Assembly (NCBI GenBank): GCA_002205965.3
Contig: NADL03000464.1
Coordinates: 1 to 64,000, forward strand
Reading direction: 5' to 3'
Length of the DNA stretch: 64,000 nucleotides
Source of the DNA: Kappaphycus alvarezii
Lineage: Eukaryota; Rhodophyta; Florideophyceae; Gigartinales; Solieriaceae
Part shown: positions 1-9,159 of the stretch, piece by piece
How positions within the stretch are numbered: the first letter of the stretch is position 1
Layout: each line of letters starts with the position of its first letter
The notes under the pieces: generated by a model
The model's database searches: none
The model's input: only the letters and a program-made list of their open reading frames with translations
Told to the model about the DNA's origin: nothing
Position numbers and translations under genes: made by a program

Positions 1-173
1 GTACTGTACCCATGCCCCGCACTCCAGACAAGCATTGAACCTCGAGAATTCTGTGTGTGGCTTCAGTAATAATGCCAGTACCCCTTTTCACCCCGGCACG
101 CCATGCAGAGAAGGAACTACCTACAAACATTCGATGTACACAGCGATCATCTCTTGAACTGCTTGCATGGAGC
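1..173 (+). pseudogene. Retroelement RT C-terminal tail, 5' piece
   Basis: Frame +1 is protein-like from about position 70 and ends with a stretch reading HLLNCLHGA, immediately cut by the LTR that starts at 174. Removing the LTR element and one copy of the 4-bp target duplication joins this frame to 7661 onwards and gives an HLLxCxxGxxRIxxHD pattern. From family knowledge, that pattern lies between the RT thumb and the C-terminal restriction-nuclease-like domain of retroelement polyproteins in algae and fungi. Two adjacent stops (TAA TAA near 67-72) show decay. The RT core itself would lie left of the window, so the assignment rests on the tail motifs only. Confidence 0.5.
170..173. repeat. 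Target-site duplication GAGC, left copy
   Basis: GAGC directly precedes the 5' LTR and recurs directly after the 3' LTR at 7657-7660. The fifth base differs on both sides, so the duplication is 4 bp. It fixes the boundaries of the element at 174-7656. Confidence 0.9.
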
Positions 174-391
174 TGATGTGCGCAAATTCGCACACGAAAA
201 AATTTAGATGAGGACCATAATTGTATACAGTATTGGAACTGGGAAGATATTTTTACAGTTTTTGAATTTGCAAGATATTTTTAATTTGGGTGAGTGTGGC
301 AAATTCATCGGTTGATTTTTTATTTTAGGACACGCTGTCATAGTGGATGTCAGTACAGTTCTAGGTTGTGGGTGATACTACGAGTGACTCT

Positions 392-406
392 GAAAGGTCT
401 ATATAA
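392..406 (+). promoter_or_regulatory. First TATA-type motif in 5' LTR
   Basis: GAAAGGTCTATATAA occurs here and again at 572-586, an exact 15-bp duplication 180 bp apart. The same pair is present in the 3' LTR. A TATATAA core inside an LTR is a plausible retrotransposon promoter. Which copy is used cannot be told from sequence. Confidence 0.5.
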
Positions 407-571
407 TGGCCACATCAATTCCCACCCCTGGCCGATGGGTGGCTGGCATGGGTATGGCACCTAGATATTTACCTTGAGGAAATATCTTCTAATGGTCTCT
501 CTGGTTCACACGATTCCCGTGAATGCGTTTTATGGTATTTAGTATGTTTGATTGAGACTTTAGGATTAGCC

Positions 572-586
572 GAAAGGTCTATATAA
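572..586 (+). promoter_or_regulatory. Second TATA-type motif in 5' LTR
   Basis: This is the second exact copy of GAAAGGTCTATATAA. It is the copy still recognisable in the diverged family A LTR-like repeats (for example AAAAGTCTATATAAGC on the minus strand near 9480), so it is the better candidate for the conserved promoter. Confidence 0.55.
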
Positions 587-895
587 GCTGAGTAAAGTGC
601 TTCCTCCTTGAGAGGTCAAGCAAGTTGGCAGACAACTTCAGGTCAAGCTCCGAGTAGTAGGAAGTTGAGAGTCAACTTCAGACCCTAGAAAACTTTTTCC
701 TAAGCTGGTCGCAGAGCATCAGTGGTAGACCCTGCCCCTTTTATACTTGCTTGTAGCCCTCTCAACTCTCTCCCATATACACTCCTTTTTATTTGTTCAA
801 CTATACCACGGTAGCACTTTTGTCGCTCGCAACACCTCCGTCTTGGGGTAGTTGGTTCTAAGTATCTCTTCTCCCGACGATTTACCCCTATCATT

Positions 896-909
896 TGGTA
901 CTCTTGTGG
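896..909 (+). other. Probable primer binding site, element 1
   Basis: TGGTACTCTTGTGG starts 2 nt after the 5' LTR end. The position and the leading TGG, complementary to a tRNA CCA end, are as expected for minus-strand priming. The tRNA is not identified. Confidence 0.6.
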
Positions 910-981
910 AGGGGGTTGCACCCGAGGTATTCGAGTTGAGCAGTCTTAGGGAACCATTCGAGGGATTTCTTTTCTGTAATC

Positions 982-2146
982 ATGGATCTCAACGCTGCTC
1001 GTATAACGTTCACAGGGGGCAAGAATGAAGACGTTGAGGAGTTTCTCTATACATATGTCAACGTTGTGATGCGTGAGAAGAGCGATGAAGAGAAGGCCGA
1101 AAGTATCTTCGCCTATCTTCATGGTGACGCAAAGCACAAATATAAGGCCAAGTTTATCAACGGGTGGTCTCTTAACGGGAATGGGCGTAACTTCGGTGAG
1201 GTATGTGAGTGGCTTGTGAAAGAATATGCTAAGGAGGTAGAACCAGATGAGATGATTCGTACCGCCATAGAGGCCCGGCTCAACTTCGACGATTTGTTAA
1301 GCTCATTGGTATACTTGTGTGATCTCTATGAAAAGGCTGGGTTCAACGCCCAAGCCAAGTACGGAATGCTGCGTAAGGCGGCGATGGGGATAAGCGGCTC
1401 TCCGATTTCCTCCTCATCAAGGGCCCTCACACTTTTAATGAACTGAAGGGTACCATAGTAGAATTTGTCAAAAATTCGGAGACGTTTCAGTCACTAAGTG
1501 AAATACCGAGGGAAACCCGTACATCGGTGTCGTACATCCTGAAAAGAATTATCAAAGGCCAGCGACTAGCGCAGCAGCATTGGAATCAGTCAGGAGCGAT
1601 GTCAAAAACTTGGAAGAAAGGTTGGAAACCCGATTCGATAATCGACTTGACATGATAACCTCGCAGTTGGAAAGCCTTACTCTTACCATTAAGAAGAACC
1701 AGTCTGGGGCCCCCAAGGCCGCAGAAGTCTGTTCCTACTGTCACAAGCCTGGACACTTTGCAAATAGGTGTCCTGATAATCCACATAGAAACACTCGTTG
1801 TGGAAAGTGCGGTCGTTACGGGCATCATGAAAGTAACTGCTGGTCTAAAGACAACAGAAGAGCAAATTTATCGGACGCGAGGAGTGAGTCAGGACCAGAG
1901 ATGAAAATCTTACAAAACAGGAAGGATCAAAGGTTGGCGGATGCCGGTAATGTATCCATCGCTGAAGAAATCAGTCAAGTTAATGTGACAAAAAGGGATG
2001 GGGAAGGGAACGTTTTGTCGAAAAAACCTAGGCTAGATTATGGAATGCTGGAGCATATCCCAGCACCTGTACCTCCTCGAACCAAGAGGCTTGATCAAGT
2101 TGTTCCAGGGTGGAAACACTTCGGCCAAGAAGACGAGAAAGAGTAA
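982..2146 (+). pseudogene. gag: gag of element 1, frame-broken
   Basis: This is the capsid-like structural region. Frame +1 is open from the ATG at 982 to a TGA at 1444-1446. The protein-like reading then moves to a second frame (about 1404-1650) and a third (1502-2146). The last part has a charged, probably coiled-coil stretch followed by two CCHC knuckles (CSYCHKPGHFANRC from 1730 and CGKCGRYGHHESNC from 1799). These are typical nucleocapsid RNA-binding fingers (C-x2-C-x4-H-x4-C). In-frame TAA codons at 2144 and 2153 separate it from the protease part. Short introns, indels before the last round of transposition, or sequencing indels could each explain the breaks. Confidence 0.75.
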
Positions 2147-2155
2147 GAAATTTAA

Positions 2156-2982
2156 GAGTATCCCAAGGACGTACTAGAATATGTGAAGAAGTACAATTTG
2201 GTGGCTGAGCTTGCATCGGCCCCAACTGGGATAACGTTTGGTCAACTTTTGAGGGGCGACGCAGAGGATGCGAGAAAAGAACTCAAAAAAATTATCAGGT
2301 CTAATAAGTCCGCTAAGGGTAAGAAACTGTTTCTTCAATCGGCCTCGACAGCACCAAGACGTCTTAAACTAGTACCAGTCAAAGTATTGGGAATGCAAAC
2401 CCAAGCTCTTTTCGATTCGGGCGCTGTTCCAAACCTTATCTCAGAAACTTTGGTGACAGATTAGGTCTCGAAATTATTCCAACTACTCGAAGAATAACTG
2501 TGGCGGATGGAACCGTCTCAAAATGCATGGGCACTGTTAACAAGGTTTCCGTGTTCTTTGGGGACTCTAAAGTTGATGTAGACTTTCTCGTCATGCCGGA
2601 GCTCCCTTTCGATGCAATCATTGGCTGTCCTACCATGGAAAGACTAGGGACCTGCATTGACTTGGGCAACCAAATCGTTTCAGTTAATGTTGACGGCAGA
2701 AACGTGAAGATGCCCCTGGATTTCGACAAAAGCACACATCCGGAAGATCTAAGAGAGACGGACAGTGAAGATTTCACTTCTAGCTATGACAGCGAAGATT
2801 CCGAACCAACTAACACTTTCGGAAGTGAGAAAGGGTACGCTCGGGGGACAATGAACATGACATGGGACGATTATGATTCTGGGTTTGAAACAGATGAAGA
2901 ATGGAATTCTAGGGTAGGTTTGACACCTGAATGTGTTTCTTTTTGCGATAATATCGAATCAAAGGACGGAATTCGGGCATGA
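2156..2982 (+). pseudogene. Aspartic protease region of element 1, frame-broken
   Basis: Retroviral-type aspartic protease that would cleave the polyprotein. The active-site segment ALFDSGAVPNLISE (Asp codon at 2414) is in one frame. The flap and the second conserved segment (FDAIIGCPTMERLG near 2612-2655) are in the next, with the change near 2449. An acidic Ser/Glu-rich linker follows, ending in TGA at 2980-2982. The same frame then continues into RT, so a single stop separates protease from pol. Read-through, decay or error are all possible. Confidence 0.75.
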
Positions 2983-5900
2983 AAGAAGATTACAATTGCA
3001 CGGAAAACAAGGAATATATCGAATTCCATATCTGAAGATGTGAGCACGCCGGAAGAGGTCCTTCAAAATTTGGAGGGTGAGGATCAAGAAAAGGACCAGC
3101 GCCAAATTGGAGAAATTCAAGAAAAAGTACAGCACCTTCCAGCCCCCGCCTCAATGATAATATCCGACATGTTAACATCTTCCGAAGTAATTGCATGGAG
3201 TGTATCAGATTTAAGACAAGCAAGTGTACCGGTCACTCACTCATTTGAACTTACCGATACTCAACCAATTTACCACAGGCCTAGACGTCAACCGCCAAAA
3301 TATGACCAATTTATCTCAGAGAATGTTACAAGTATGCTGGAAAATGATATCATTCGGCCAGTTTCATCCCCATGGTCATTTCCAGTTGTGGTCGCACCAA
3401 AGAAGGATGGAAAGCTGCGTTTTTGCGTCGATTACCGACAACTGAACCAGAGAATGATACCCGATCGATTTCCGATTCCGAATATGGAGGAAATCCTCGA
3501 GGACTTGAAGGACGGGAGATACTTCACCTCAATTGATCTTTACACTGGTTATTGGCAGATTCCATTGGATGAAAAATGCAAGGAAAAAACAACTTTTACC
3601 AGCAAAGCCGGTACATTCAGGTTCGAAGTGATGCCTTTTGGTCTCATGAATGCCCCAGCTACATTCCAAAGAATGATGAACGAGGTTTTGAAAGGACTTC
3701 CATTTGCAAGAGTTTATATCGATGATGTAGTGATATTCTCAAAAACCTTGGATCAGCACATATCGCATGTCAAGACTGTGGTGGAGAAAATAGCTGCGTA
3801 CAGCCTGAAAATTAAGTTAAGCAAATGCTTCTTTGCGAAAACGTCTATCCAATTACTCGGTCATATCGTCGATCAAGAGGGAATTAAAGTGGATCCAGAG
3901 AAAACGAAAAAAATCAAGTTGGCACCAAGGCCCGCTTCAAAGACGGAGGTTCGAAGCTTCTTAGGACTGGCCTCATATTACAGGAGATTTATCAAAGATT
4001 TCGCCAAGACTGCAGCACCGTTACATGCCAGCACAACAAAGAACGGAAAATTTTTATGGAACAAGGAAATGCAAACCGCATTTGAAGAGCTTAAAGATAA
4101 GCTATGTGTCCCCCCAGTGCTCATGTATCCAGATTTCAAGAGACCATTTGTTGTGGAGACAGATGCCTCAGAACGGTCTTTGGGTGCCGTTTTGTCCCAA
4201 AAAGATGAAAACGGAAGACTACACCCGGTTCAATTCGCAAGTCGCACTCTGAATGATGCGGAAAGGAGATACTCAGTCTGCGAAAAAGAAGCGCTCGCTG
4301 TTGTCTTCGCACTGAAAAAGTTTCGCGTATACCTTTTATCACTCGAGAAATTTGTCTTGATAACTGATCACCAGGCACTTAAGACAGCATTCCAAAAGAA
4401 AGATGTACATCACCGCTTGGCCCGATGGCTCGACATTTTCGCAGAATATCGGTTTGAAATTGTGTATAGGCCCGGACGCAATAATCAGCCTGCCGACTAC
4501 CTATCCCGCTTGAGGGATCCACTGATTCCAAATGAAAAAGCTTCCGAGAACATCGTCGGAGTTGCCGAGGTGCAAGTGCCGAACAATAACGAGTACGAAG
4601 CTAATATTGACGGACTAATTAAATTCCTGGATGGACTAGAAATGAGAAAGGTTGATATTGAACACAGAAATTGGGTACGTAGGAATCAAAAGGCTTTTAC
4701 ACTATGGAATGGGAAACTCTTCCGACACACGAAAGCCGGTCCTCGACTAGTGGCCCCTTTGAAAGAAAGAATGAAGATCTTGAGGACTTTTCATGATGAG
4801 TTAGGGCATTGGGATCTCGAAACAACCAAGAAATTCGTTACTGAGAGATTCTGGTGGCCCAGTATCCATAAGGACGTCTATAACTTCGTGAAAAGCTGCG
4901 ACAACTGTCAAAAATTCACGCCAATACGAAAGTATAAGACAACTCTAGGCTTTCCAGTTTCCGGTCTCTTTGAAACATTCTCAATTGACTTTGCCGGCCC
5001 ATTCAAGGAAACCTCTTCCGGAAACAAATATCTCCTTATAGGGGTGGAACATCTTACTGGATGGCCAATAGCAGTTGCAGTTGAGGAGGCCAATGCTGAA
5101 GTGGTCCTGAGATTCATCGAAAAAGAAATAATTGAACCGTTTGGTCTTCCAAAAAGGATCATCTCGGATAACGCACTTTGTTTTACTGCAACTTCACTGC
5201 TTCGTTTCTTGGAAGAAAAAGGTATTCAGCTAAAGACAGTTCTCGCATATGCTCCTATGTCAAACGGGAAAGCGGAGAGGATGGTTGGAACCATCAAACG
5301 ATCAATATCGAAAACTATGTCCGAGAATGAAATCCAGTGGGAAGATGCCTTACCAAAAGTGTTATACGGCTATCGGCGAAGAAGAGGAAGAAGCGGACGG
5401 TCACCATTCGAGCTAATGTACGGAAGGGCTCCTAGAATGTTACAGAGAGACATGGAAACAAATATTATCGATGAAGAGAGTAGAGAAGTCGAACTACTGG
5501 CCACTGAAGGCTGGAGATCACACCGCGCGCTAACACAGACAAGAAATAAGGATGAAGAGCCTCCAGTCCAAACTTTCTCAGTCGGCTCTAAAGTACTTGT
5601 AGCACACGGAAAAGCAATGCAACAGGCTGTGAAGTGGCCGGCTTTCCAAACAAAGTACTCGAACCCTTGCATCGTCACGGAGGAAAGACACCCGCATTAT
5701 AAGCTCTGTTCAAGCTCAGGGAAGAGATCAAGGAGGGCAATCCATGCACGTCGTCTGGTCCCTTACCATCAGAGGCCTGAAGAATTCCTTCTCACACAGG
5801 ACTATGCGCAACCACGAGGCATACTCATCTTTAACTATAGAATGATTCCTATGGGAGGAAAAAGGGCCTGGGAATGGATCATCTCGATTACGCGTGACTA

Positions 5901-6903
5901 CTACGAACTCCACGTAATCATCCATTTCTACATTAATATATGCCTATGTTTTCGTACGTTGAACGGACCATTGCTACCTCAAGAAGATTTCCGACTATTG
6001 ATCAGAGTTCTATTCTCATTCCAAAACGGAAGGTTCACGGAAGCAGGTCCAGAGTTTGTGGAAGTCATATATCATTACTCTATAGGAAGGTATGGAATGG
6101 TAGCTATCGGAGACTTGTCGCAAACATATCTGAACATTATCCGTCCAGTTTACGTATTTCTCAAGAACAACCAAGATGTGCGACTGAGAGGTTACAGCTT
6201 GCCCCCTGATATGGAATATCGACTGGTCCCATATCCTCTATGGGAACCTTACGTTGCTCCGCTCAGAAATACAACCTCAGCCGAAGACCAGGATCCTCCC
6301 GAGGCCGTGATGATGATACGAGCTGGACCATCAAGTGATCGGGGCGGATCATCGAAGAGGGCAAGGCGTCGGGAGCAGCGAGGAAGATCGCCAAGAAGAT
6401 CGCCTCAAACACCGCCTAGTCTCCCAGGGGGAAACTATGCATCCTTAATTATTGGACGACTACCAATTAGACGTTGGCTTCGCGAAATGACAGAGGACCC
6501 TCGAGAAGCAGAAGTAATTTCCTTTTTTGCCATTAGTATTTGCATGTGCTTCCAGACCATTCACGGGGCGCACCTTACTCGTGAGGACTCAGTCCTTATG
6601 TTGCGAGTTTTTTTCTCCTTCAGATACCCGTTTCTGGACCCGTTGCCAGAAAAGTTTGCATACTACGTTTACTACCTCACATTTGGAAGGTTTGGAGAAG
6701 TGAAACGGGAGGAGCTCATTAGAGAACACTATGAAACCATACGCCGAATCTACGAAACTCTTGACCAAGGAGATGAGCCGGTCATCGCACGGTACACACT
6801 CTCTCATCATATTGGAAATGAGCTACTACCATATCCTTATAGTGAACCCTATTCTCTCCCTGATGAATGGATAGAACTCCCACAAGAACAACAAGAGCAG
6901 TGA
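2983..6903 (+). CDS. pol: Pol polyprotein: RT, RNase H, integrase plus duplicated C-terminal domain
   Basis: The open frame has no ATG near its start and begins after the in-frame TGA at 2980, so it is presumably made as part of a fusion. Numbering from the GTG at 3040: RT occupies about residues 60-240 with YIDD at 226-229. RNase H has D375, E417 and D443. Integrase has a zinc-binding start at H585 (HDELGH, later CDNC), then catalytic D650, D710 and E746 (D-60-D-35-E). About 500 residues follow, in which two ~134-residue segments (942-1075 and 1144-1277) resemble each other, joined by an Arg/Ser/Pro-rich basic linker. No chromodomain is seen. The domain order is Ty3; the C-terminal repeat matches no domain that I recognise. 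Confidence 0.9.
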   Translation, partial: KKITIARKTRNISNSISEDVSTPEEVLQNLEGEDQEKDQRQIGEIQEKVQHLPAPASMIISDMLTSSEVIAWSVSDLRQASVPVTHSFELTDTQPIYHRPRRQPPKYDQFISENVTSMLENDIIRPVSSPWSFPVVVAPKKDGKLRFCVDYRQLNQRMIPDRFPIPNMEEILEDLKDGRYFTSIDLYTGYWQIPLDEKCKEKTTFTSKAGTFRFEVMPFGLMNAPATFQRMMNEVLKGLPFARVYIDDVVIFSKTLDQHISHVKTVVEKIAAYSLKIKLSKCFFAKTSIQLLGHIVDQEGIKVDPEKTKKIKLAPRPASKTEVRSFLGLASYYRRFIKDFAKTAAPLHASTTKNGKFLWNKEMQTAFEELKDKLCVPPVLMYPDFKRPFVVETDASERSLGAVLSQKDENGRLHPVQFASRTLNDAERRYSVCEKEALAVVFALKKFRVYLLSLEKFVLITDHQALKTAFQKKDVHHRLARWLDIFAEYRFEIVYRPGRNNQPADYLSRLRDPLIPNEKASENIVGVAEVQVPNNNEYEANIDGLIKFLDGLEMRKVDIEHRNWVRRNQKAFTLWNGKLFRHTKAGPRLVAPLKERMKILRTFHDELGHWDLETTKKFVTERFWWPSIHKDVYNFVKSCDNCQKFTPIRKYKTTLGFPVSGLFETFSIDFAGPFKETSSGNKYLLIGVEHLTGWPIAVAVEEANAEVVLRFIEKEIIEPFGLPKRIISDNALCFTATSLLRFLEEKGIQLKTVLAYAPMSNGKAERMVGTIKRSISKTMSENEIQWEDALPKVLYGYRRRRGRSGRSPFELMYGRAPRMLQRDMETNIIDEESREVELLATEGWRSHRALTQTRNKDEEPPVQTFSVGSKVLVAHGKAMQQAVKWPAFQTKYSNPCIVTEERHPHYKLCSSSGKRSRRAIHARRLVPYHQRPEEFLLTQDYAQPRGILIFNYRMIPMGGKRAWEWIISITRDYYELHVIIHFYINICLCFRTLNGPLLPQEDFRLLIRVLFSFQNGRFTEAGPEFVEVIYHYSIGRYGMVAIGDLSQTYLNIIRPVYVFLKNNQDVRLRGYSLPPDMEYRLVPYPLWEPYVAPLRNTTSAEDQDPPEAVMMIRAGPSSDRGGSSKRARRREQRGRSPRRSPQTPPSLPGGNYASLIIGRLPIRRWLREMTEDPREAEVISFFAISICMCFQTIHGAHLTREDSVLMLRVFFSFRYPFLDPLPEKFAYYVYYLTFGRFGEVKREELIREHYETIRRIYETLDQGDEPVIARYTLSHHIGNELLPYPYSEPYSLPDEWIELPQEQQEQ
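5863..6264 (+). other. Post-integrase domain, copy 1
   Basis: Residues 942-1075 of pol. Landmarks shared in order with copy 2 are a Trp near the start, ICLCF, NG..L..ED, LLIRVLFSF, SIGRYG and a final YPLWEPY. The hydrophobic pattern suggests mostly helices. I do not recognise the family. Confidence 0.7.
6265..6468 (+). other. Basic linker between the duplicated domains
   Basis: Residues 1076-1143 of pol. The linker contains SSKRARRREQRGRSPRRSPQ, a dense Arg/Ser/Pro cluster that could act as a nuclear localisation or nucleic-acid contact segment. This role is inference from composition. Confidence 0.5.
6469..6870 (+). other. Post-integrase domain, copy 2
   Basis: Residues 1144-1277 of pol. 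The landmarks match copy 1: ICMCF, HG..L..ED, LMLRVFFSF, TFGRFG and a terminal YPYSEPY. Length is the same as copy 1 and order is conserved, so this is a tandem internal duplication that has since diverged. Confidence 0.7.
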
Positions 6904-6923
6904 CGAGCCGGGACGTTCGTCTT

Positions 6924-6936
6924 GAGCGGGAGGGCG
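6924..6936 (+). other. Polypurine tract, element 1
   Basis: GAGCGGGAGGGCG directly precedes the 3' LTR. This is the expected position and a near-purine composition for plus-strand priming. Confidence 0.6.
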
Positions 6937-7656
6937 TGATGTGCGCAAATTCGCACACGAAAAAATTTAGATGAGGACCATAATTGTATACAGTATTGGA
7001 ACTGGGAAGATATTTTTACAGTTTTTGAATTTGCAAGATATTTTTAATTTGGGTGAGTGTGGCAAATTCATCGGTTGATTTTTTATTTTAGGACACGCTG
7101 TCATAGTGGATGTCAGTACAGTTCTAGGTTGTGGGTGATACTACGAGTGACTCTGAAAGGTCTATATAATGGCCACATCAATTCCCACCCCTGGCCGATG
7201 GGTGGCTGGCATGGGTATGGCACCTAGATATTTACCTTGAGGAAATATCTTCTAATGGTCTCTCTGGTTCACACGATTCCCGTGAATGCGTTTTATGGTA
7301 TTTAGTATGTTTGATTGAGACTTTAGGATTAGCCGAAAGGTCTATATAAGCTGAGTAAAGTGCTTCCTCCTTGAGAGGTCAAGCAAGTTGGCAGACAACT
7401 TCAGGTCAAGCTCCGAGTAGTAGGAAGTTGAGAGTCAACTTCAGACCCTAGAAAACTTTTTCCTAAGCTGGTCGCAGAGCATCAGTGGTAGACCCTGCCC
7501 CTTTTATACTTGCTTGTAGCCCTCTCAACTCTCTCCCATATACACTCCTTTTTATTTGTTCAACTATACCACGGTAGCACTTTTGTCGCTCGCAACACCT
7601 CCGTCTTGGGGTAGTTGGTTCTAAGTATCTCTTCTCCCGACGATTTACCCCTATCA
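6937..7656 (+). repeat. 3' LTR of element 1
   Basis: 720 bp, identical by eye to 174-893. It carries the same two TATA-type motifs (7155-7169 and 7335-7349). Its end is followed by the right GAGC duplication at 7657-7660. Confidence 0.95.
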
Positions 7657-8229
7657 GAGCCCACAGGATCAACTGACATGATCGCCAAATCACTCTTCTC
7701 GCAAGAGATCTCGCAAGAGCTCTTGTTCTCGTTATCCTGTCGTAGAGCAACGCCATGGTCCCCACTGGACAAAAACGGACATCCAAGGACTGGGAAGCAG
7801 CGGAGGGACCGAATTTTTTGATGTCACCTTCGTGAATCCCCTCCCTCCAACGGGAGAGTGAGTGCCTTCAACCCGATGTCCTCTCTGAATGCGGTGCGAA
7901 ATGTAAAGCAGAGAAGATATCAATCTTTAATCGCGACCTCAACTAGAGGTAGGCTCGTGCCAGTGCCAATCTCTACTTTTGAAGGTTGGCGCCCGGATGC
8001 ATGCGCAGTGCTAAATGACGTGGCAAGGAACGTGGCCGTGAGGGCAAGGGAGACGCACGGAAAAGTTCGGGGTTTTTTTTATGCAAAGGCACGCTGCAGC
8101 AGCCGTCATGTCCAATGCGGCCTGCTTGATGGCTGGCCTGAAGGTTACCTTTTTGGGGAGCGTAGTTCTTCCCCCATAACTGTGTCGACATACCTTTTTG
8201 AGTCGATTATGGCTGTCTGGAAACTTTAG
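7657..8229 (+). pseudogene. Retroelement C-terminal nuclease-like domain, 3' piece
   Basis: Continues the frame of 1-173 across the inserted element. It reads ARxLARA, then a KRTSKDW segment and FFDVTFVNPL near 7815-7845. It then shifts frame to a segment with RRYQSLIATSTRG, VPVPIST and DACAVLNDVARNVAVR. The D-V-T-x-x-x-P strand is the signature I associate with the restriction-endonuclease-like domain at the C terminus of non-LTR-type reverse transcriptases. Several stops and at least one frame change show it is dead. A close copy of the second half is at 25060-25320. Confidence 0.55.
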
Positions 8230-8275
8230 GAAAGATCGAATATATCTTCCAATAGTAGAATACCCAAACCTTTTC
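8184..8275. repeat. Repeat B tail, copy 1
   Basis: This segment recurs at about 25438-25540 and 57388-57480, and a shorter match on the opposite orientation is near 33972-34035. Read on the minus strand, the copies share GVLLL, ITIDSKGY (or ITIDPRGH) and DTVMGE-like words. It directly follows the nuclease-like tail in copies 1 and 2. Confidence 0.55.
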
Positions 8276-8459
8276 TCCTCTCACTGTTGATCCATCAAAT
8301 GAGTCACTTGAACCCTAACCCACAGCAATCTAATTATTCTCAAGAACAGTCACGACTCTAGGAACCTCATTTCAAGAACGGCGCTGAAAAGTTTTGGCTG
8401 ACACTAGCAACTGTTGATGTCAACAGTCCAAAAAAAAAACGCAGGAACATGCATTCATG

Positions 8460-9089
8460 GTTCCTCAGAAAACAGAATCTGTGAGGAGCATGACCATCTC
8501 GTAAAGGAAGGCCATGCACCTACCCTGAATGGACCAACCAACTGGCAAAAATCGGGCTGAAGCTGTCATCTGCACCTAACAAGTTGACCATCGGAAGAAT
8601 AGTCAAGAGAAATAACTCTTTCATGAGAGAAGGCGACAGGAGAATCTTACAATCTTCCAGAATGAAGAAAGAAAAACAACACCAGTTTGAACTTGCCCTT
8701 TATGAATGGATTCGCGACCAGGCCCACCGGTGCAGGAACATCAAGGGGCCTATTCCTTGTGATAAATGAAAGCGCCTGATGGAAGATTAGAACAAAAATG
8801 CTCCCTGATAAAGACTGCACTAAGCTGAAGCATCGTTTCCGATGGTTGGTTGAAAAAATTCAGATCGCCTTGGAACCTACACAAGTTGAAGTCACATGGA
8901 GACGGTGGAGATGCTGACATGGACGCTCTTCGAAGGGAGCAACTCAAAAGTCAGGAGAGTCTGGGAAATTACGCGCCAAAGGATATATTCAACGCTGGTG
9001 AATGTGATATTTTCCCTAATCTTTCCCCAAAAAAAACCATTGCGCGAAAAAGATTTCCAGATAGGGAACGAGTGAAGGAAAGGAAATAA
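8460..9089 (+). pseudogene. pogo/Tigger-type (CENP-B-like) transposase relic
   Basis: DNA transposase of the Tc1-mariner superclass, pogo branch. The first HTH end is visible (GLKLSSAPNKLTIGRIVKR near 8555-8610). It is followed by the CENP-B/Tc5 HTH (FELALYEWIRDQ near 8690, GPIPCDK). After a frame change come DGWLKKFRSPWNLHKLKSHG and NYAPKDIFNAGECDIFPN. The usual first catalytic Asp of a DIFNADET-type motif is Gly here (NAGEC). The frame ends at 9087-9089 and the relic stops before the LTR-like repeat at 9160, so the catalytic core is missing. Confidence 0.7.
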
Positions 9090-9159
9090 ATTCTTCCCTG
9101 TTATATTGCTGATAGATTTGAAAAAATTATGTTGACGGTCATCGGCAAGGAATGGAAGA

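Larger units (their letters stand above)
174..893 (+). repeat. 5' LTR of element 1
   Basis: This 720-bp repeat runs from TGATGTGCGC to CCCCTATCA and is matched throughout by 6937-7656. The offset is 6763 at both ends. Near its start, GTGCGCAAATTCGCAC forms a short palindrome. Its 3' half is related to three diverged minus-strand copies at 9160, 19844 and 22639, all of which stop exactly at the TATCA terminus. Confidence 0.95.
174..7656 (+). mobile_element. Young Ty3/gypsy-type LTR retrotransposon (element 1)
   Basis: This 7.5-kb element has 720-bp LTRs (174-893 and 6937-7656) that look identical on direct reading, TG...CA termini and a GAGC target duplication. The internal order is gag with two CCHC knuckles, aspartic protease, RT, RNase H and integrase, which is the Ty3 order. 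Identical LTRs imply recent insertion, yet gag and protease are spread over several frames while the 1287-codon pol frame is open. A long extension with a duplicated domain follows the integrase. The element interrupts an older retroelement tail. Confidence 0.95.

Noticed and set aside
700..921. A minus-strand frame recurring at 7463-7786
   Set aside because: Lies inside the LTRs, so the recurrence is due to the LTR duplication and not to a gene family.
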